DNA of 8,879 nt, taken from contig CAZZKJ010000068.1 in the NCBI GenBank assembly GCA_964654695.1, forward strand, positions 1 through 8,879. Reading direction: 5' to 3'. This document shows positions 7,008-8,879 of the stretch, piece after piece. The position numbers and the translations under genes are program-made. Every line of letters starts with the position of its first letter. The first letter of the stretch is position 1. This DNA comes from CAZZKJ01 sp964654695 (lineage in GTDB: Bacteria > Krumholzibacteriota > Krumholzibacteriia > WVZY01). The notes under the pieces are model-generated. The model made no database searches, had not been told where the DNA came from, and worked only from the letters and a program-made list of their open reading frames with translations.

Positions 7008-7050
7008 ACAGATTCGTTTGAGGCTCACTGCCTGCCGAAAAGTAATCTGT
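7008..7050. repeat. Nested inverted repeat downstream of the lipoprotein gene
   Basis: ACAGATT (7008-7014) is perfectly complementary to AATCTGT (7044-7050). Between them a second stem, AGGC (7021-7024) with GCCT (7030-7033), closes a five-base loop. The structure begins 13 bases after the lipoprotein stop and lies in the 111-base gap before the next gene. No T-run follows on either strand, so it is not a standard intrinsic terminator. It could stabilise the mRNA 3' end, aid Rho-dependent termination, or be chance. Confidence 0.4.
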
Positions 7051-7105
7051 TCCCCGGCCCGGCGGTATGATTTATTTGCTTTGGATTTAAACGCGAGTTT
7101 ACAAT

Positions 7106-8701
7106 ATGAAGAGCTCTAGGGCGCTGTTTCTCTCGATTATCATCATAGAGTTAATCATCTTTCTCTTCATGTGCCGGGCATTCTTCTGGTTCACTCCGGA
7201 TGACGGCTACATATACCTGTCGGGCGCAAGGCAGATAGCCGGAGGGACTCTGCCCAACTTCTGCCCCGGCGAACCGCCGACCAATTTTTTTGGCAGCATG
7301 CCGTGGACATTCATCCTGACGGTCCCATATTTGCTGCACCTTGATCCGCTGATTTTCGGCAAGATCTTGGGCCTGGCCCTGCTCTTGATGTCCACGTTCG
7401 TCCTCTCGCGAATCCTCGACGCGCTCGCCCAACTGCGGAACGGCTTTGTCGCGTTGAGTTTTTCAATGCTTTTGGTGTGCTTCCCCCCCGCGGTCATCGC
7501 GGCCGTCAACCTTCTTGACACCATGTTGGCGGTTTTGGGCGCGGTCCTGACCGTTTTCTATCTTATTAAGTTTTTTAACGGGCGAGGATGCTTTTTCAAG
7601 CTGGGTCTCAGCCTGTCGTTGCTTCTTACTTCCCGGCCCCATACTTTTGTTGACGTTTTTTTCGTGCTCATAATGATCGCCTGGTTCTTGAATACACGAT
7701 CGGAAGAAAAGTCCAAACCTGCGCTCAAGATCCTCGCCGGACTTCTACCGGGCATTATCATAGCCGTTGGAACGGTCGTCGTATTCAAGGAAATCCTTCC
7801 CAACAGCGCCGCAGCCAAAATCAGCTACAGCCTCACCAATCAACCAAAAATCGTAAAGCACTCCTCGTATTTCAGTCTTTATCTCGGACGGATAATCAAG
7901 GACTTATCGAGAGACAATTTCCTGTTCGTAGCATATCTTGCGATAATTCCGTTTATCATCATGGTTAAAAACCGCTTTACGTCGCTGTCGATCGCCGCCC
8001 TGGCCTTCACGCATCTCGGCGTCTATATGTATCACGGTGACTGGATGTCGGCCCACCGAATTTGGATGCCCTCTTTGTTTATTGTCATGGCTTGTTTCTT
8101 CTTCGTTTTGATAAGATTCTTCGAGGATAAGAGACGTCTGGTTATATTGCTGGCCCTGCTGATTCCCCTGTTCACCATGAACAAGCATTCATGGCTGAGA
8201 TTCGTCTCGTACGTATACATTACTCCGGATTCGGACGAGATAAAAATAGGGAAAATAATCAGGAAACACAAGATGCGCGATTCATGGCTCATAACCCCTG
8301 ATATGGGAGCGACCGTGTATTACGCGAATATGCCAACGATCGATGCGTGCGATGAACCCATATGCAACAAATACAGGTTGACCCACTTTTTGGACATGGA
8401 ATACGTTACCGACCATCAAATAGATTTCGTAGTGCTGGTATCACGCGAAAAAAGAAAACCCCGAGCGGGGAAAGAGGTGCTGCATCTGCTTTGCCAGAAA
8501 TTTATGAGCACTTCTTATTTTAAACTGAACTTCGTTCATTTTCAGACGGGCGAATGCTCTCCCCGCTGGCAGGGATACAAGGAGCGGAACAGCCGTTTCG
8601 GCAAGGGCAGGTACTACCATCTTTACGTTTCGAAACGCGCGCTTGCAAAAATCAAAAAGAAAGAGAGAATGAAAAGATTCAACCGGAACAAGGGTGGATG
8701 A
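7106..8701 (+). CDS. GT-C-type polytopic membrane glycosyltransferase (AftB/Rv3805c-like layout)
   Basis: This 531-residue protein has about ten hydrophobic helices over residues 7-370 and then a soluble C-terminal domain. Just after the first helix (about 7-28) comes 'FTPDDGYIYL', with D32 and D33 in the first outer loop, the usual catalytic site of GT-C enzymes that use polyprenyl-phosphate sugars. 'NFCPGEPPTNFFGSMPW' follows in the same loop, in the place of the 'NPGE...G.' segment of the AftB-like group. 'HGDWMSAHR' (310-318) fits the 'GDWM..HR' motif of that group. The C-terminal domain begins near 'ITPDMGATVYYA' (396-407) and ends in a very basic tail. It probably adds a sugar to a surface glycan or glycolipid on the periplasmic side; donor and acceptor are unknown. 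There is no strong Shine-Dalgarno before ATG 7106, but the hydrophobic N-terminus supports this start. It is a stand-alone gene between the lipoprotein operon and the convergent typA gene. Confidence 0.85.
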   Translation: MKSSRALFLSIIIIELIIFLFMCRAFFWFTPDDGYIYLSGARQIAGGTLPNFCPGEPPTNFFGSMPWTFILTVPYLLHLDPLIFGKILGLALLLMSTFVLSRILDALAQLRNGFVALSFSMLLVCFPPAVIAAVNLLDTMLAVLGAVLTVFYLIKFFNGRGCFFKLGLSLSLLLTSRPHTFVDVFFVLIMIAWFLNTRSEEKSKPALKILAGLLPGIIIAVGTVVVFKEILPNSAAAKISYSLTNQPKIVKHSSYFSLYLGRIIKDLSRDNFLFVAYLAIIPFIIMVKNRFTSLSIAALAFTHLGVYMYHGDWMSAHRIWMPSLFIVMACFFFVLIRFFEDKRRLVILLALLIPLFTMNKHSWLRFVSYVYITPDSDEIKIGKIIRKHKMRDSWLITPDMGATVYYANMPTIDACDEPICNKYRLTHFLDMEYVTDHQIDFVVLVSREKRKPRAGKEVLHLLCQKFMSTSYFKLNFVHFQTGECSPRWQGYKERNSRFGKGRYYHLYVSKRALAKIKKKERMKRFNRNKGG

Positions 8702-8734
8702 AGGACTTCTCGCAAACGTTCTTCCCGGTCGAAT

Positions 8735-8879
8735 CTACGCCCGCTTGGCCGCCAGTTTGCGGGCGTTTTCGCTCAAATGCTGCTTGCGAAGGCGGATATG
8801 CTTGGGGGTTATCTCTACCAGTTCATCATCGGCTATAAATGATAGCGCGAATTCAAGCGTCATTTCCTGCTGCGCCGCA
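8735..8879 (-). CDS. typA: GTPase TypA/BipA, C-terminal end only (runs off the window)
   Basis: The last 47 codons and stop (TAG, read from 8737 down to 8735) of a gene that starts beyond the right edge. The visible protein includes 'MTLEFALSFIADDELVEITP' followed by 'KHIRLRKQHLSENARK' and a basic Lys/Arg/Ala tail. This is the diagnostic C-terminus of TypA/BipA, the ribosome-binding translational GTPase involved in 50S assembly and stress or cold adaptation. The related GTPase LepA does not end this way. The gene converges with the GT-C gene, with 33 bases between the two stop codons. The GTPase domain lies outside the window and cannot be checked. Confidence 0.9.
   Translation of the reverse strand, partial: AAQQEMTLEFALSFIADDELVEITPKHIRLRKQHLSENARKLAAKRA
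8737..8769 (+). terminator. Possible intrinsic terminator for the GT-C gene, inside the typA 3' end
   Basis: On the plus strand ACGCCCGC (8737-8744) pairs perfectly with GCGGGCGT (8759-8766). This is an 8-bp, mostly G/C stem with a 14-base loop, and TTTT lies at 8766-8769. It starts 35 bases after the GT-C stop codon. The T-run is short and the loop long, so termination may be weak. The sequence also encodes the last residues of TypA, so chance from the Ala/Arg/Lys-rich code cannot be excluded. Confidence 0.4.

Noticed and set aside
7067..7090. Seven-codon ATG frame ending in TAA before the GT-C gene, considered as a leader peptide
   Set aside because: No ribosome binding site, no run of regulatory codons, and no attenuator structure around it.
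8554..8838. A 94-codon plus-strand open frame across the GT-C end and the typA end
   Set aside because: It overlaps two recognised genes and its translation matches nothing; no start signal is seen.

Overview
The window is compact bacterial DNA of moderate to fairly high GC. It carries seven protein-coding regions, two of them incomplete, and almost no spare sequence. Most genes have strong AAGGAG or GGAGG ribosome binding sites. Sec signal peptides, a lipobox and a probable outer-membrane barrel point to a diderm (Gram-negative type) bacterium. The DUF6588-like barrel and the secreted M64 peptidase make me lean towards the FCB group (Bacteroidota and related candidate phyla). No marker here settles the phylum, so that is inference.

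Left block (about 1-3847, + strand) looks like a surface-glycan or glycolipid gene cluster. It holds the C-terminal half of a GT-C-like membrane glycosyltransferase, a membrane-anchored family 2 glycosyltransferase of the polyprenyl-phosphate-sugar synthase type, and a complete class II glutamine amidotransferase/asparagine synthase (AsnB-like). The last two are six bases apart. In such clusters AsnB-like enzymes often amidate a sugar acid or another cluster-specific acceptor rather than free aspartate.

Middle block (3851-6994) is an envelope or secretion module. A secreted zinc metallopeptidase of family M64 lies on the minus strand and ends tail to tail with asnB (3 bp between stops). A 112-bp intergenic region separates it from a divergent pair on the plus strand: a signal-peptide beta-barrel protein, then an unrecognised lipoprotein. 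The pair is spaced as an operon and may be translationally coupled. The divergent layout leaves room for shared control, but this is not demonstrated.

Right block (7106-8879) has a second, full-length GT-C-type polytopic glycosyltransferase on the plus strand. It converges on the extreme C-terminus of the translation-associated GTPase TypA/BipA on the minus strand. A possible plus-strand terminator hairpin lies inside the end of typA.

No tRNA, rRNA, CRISPR array, insertion sequence or riboswitch was recognised. No gene-free stretch exceeds about 112 bases. I see no clear evidence of a wholly new system. The least explained part is the M64 peptidase / barrel / lipoprotein module, especially the lipoprotein.
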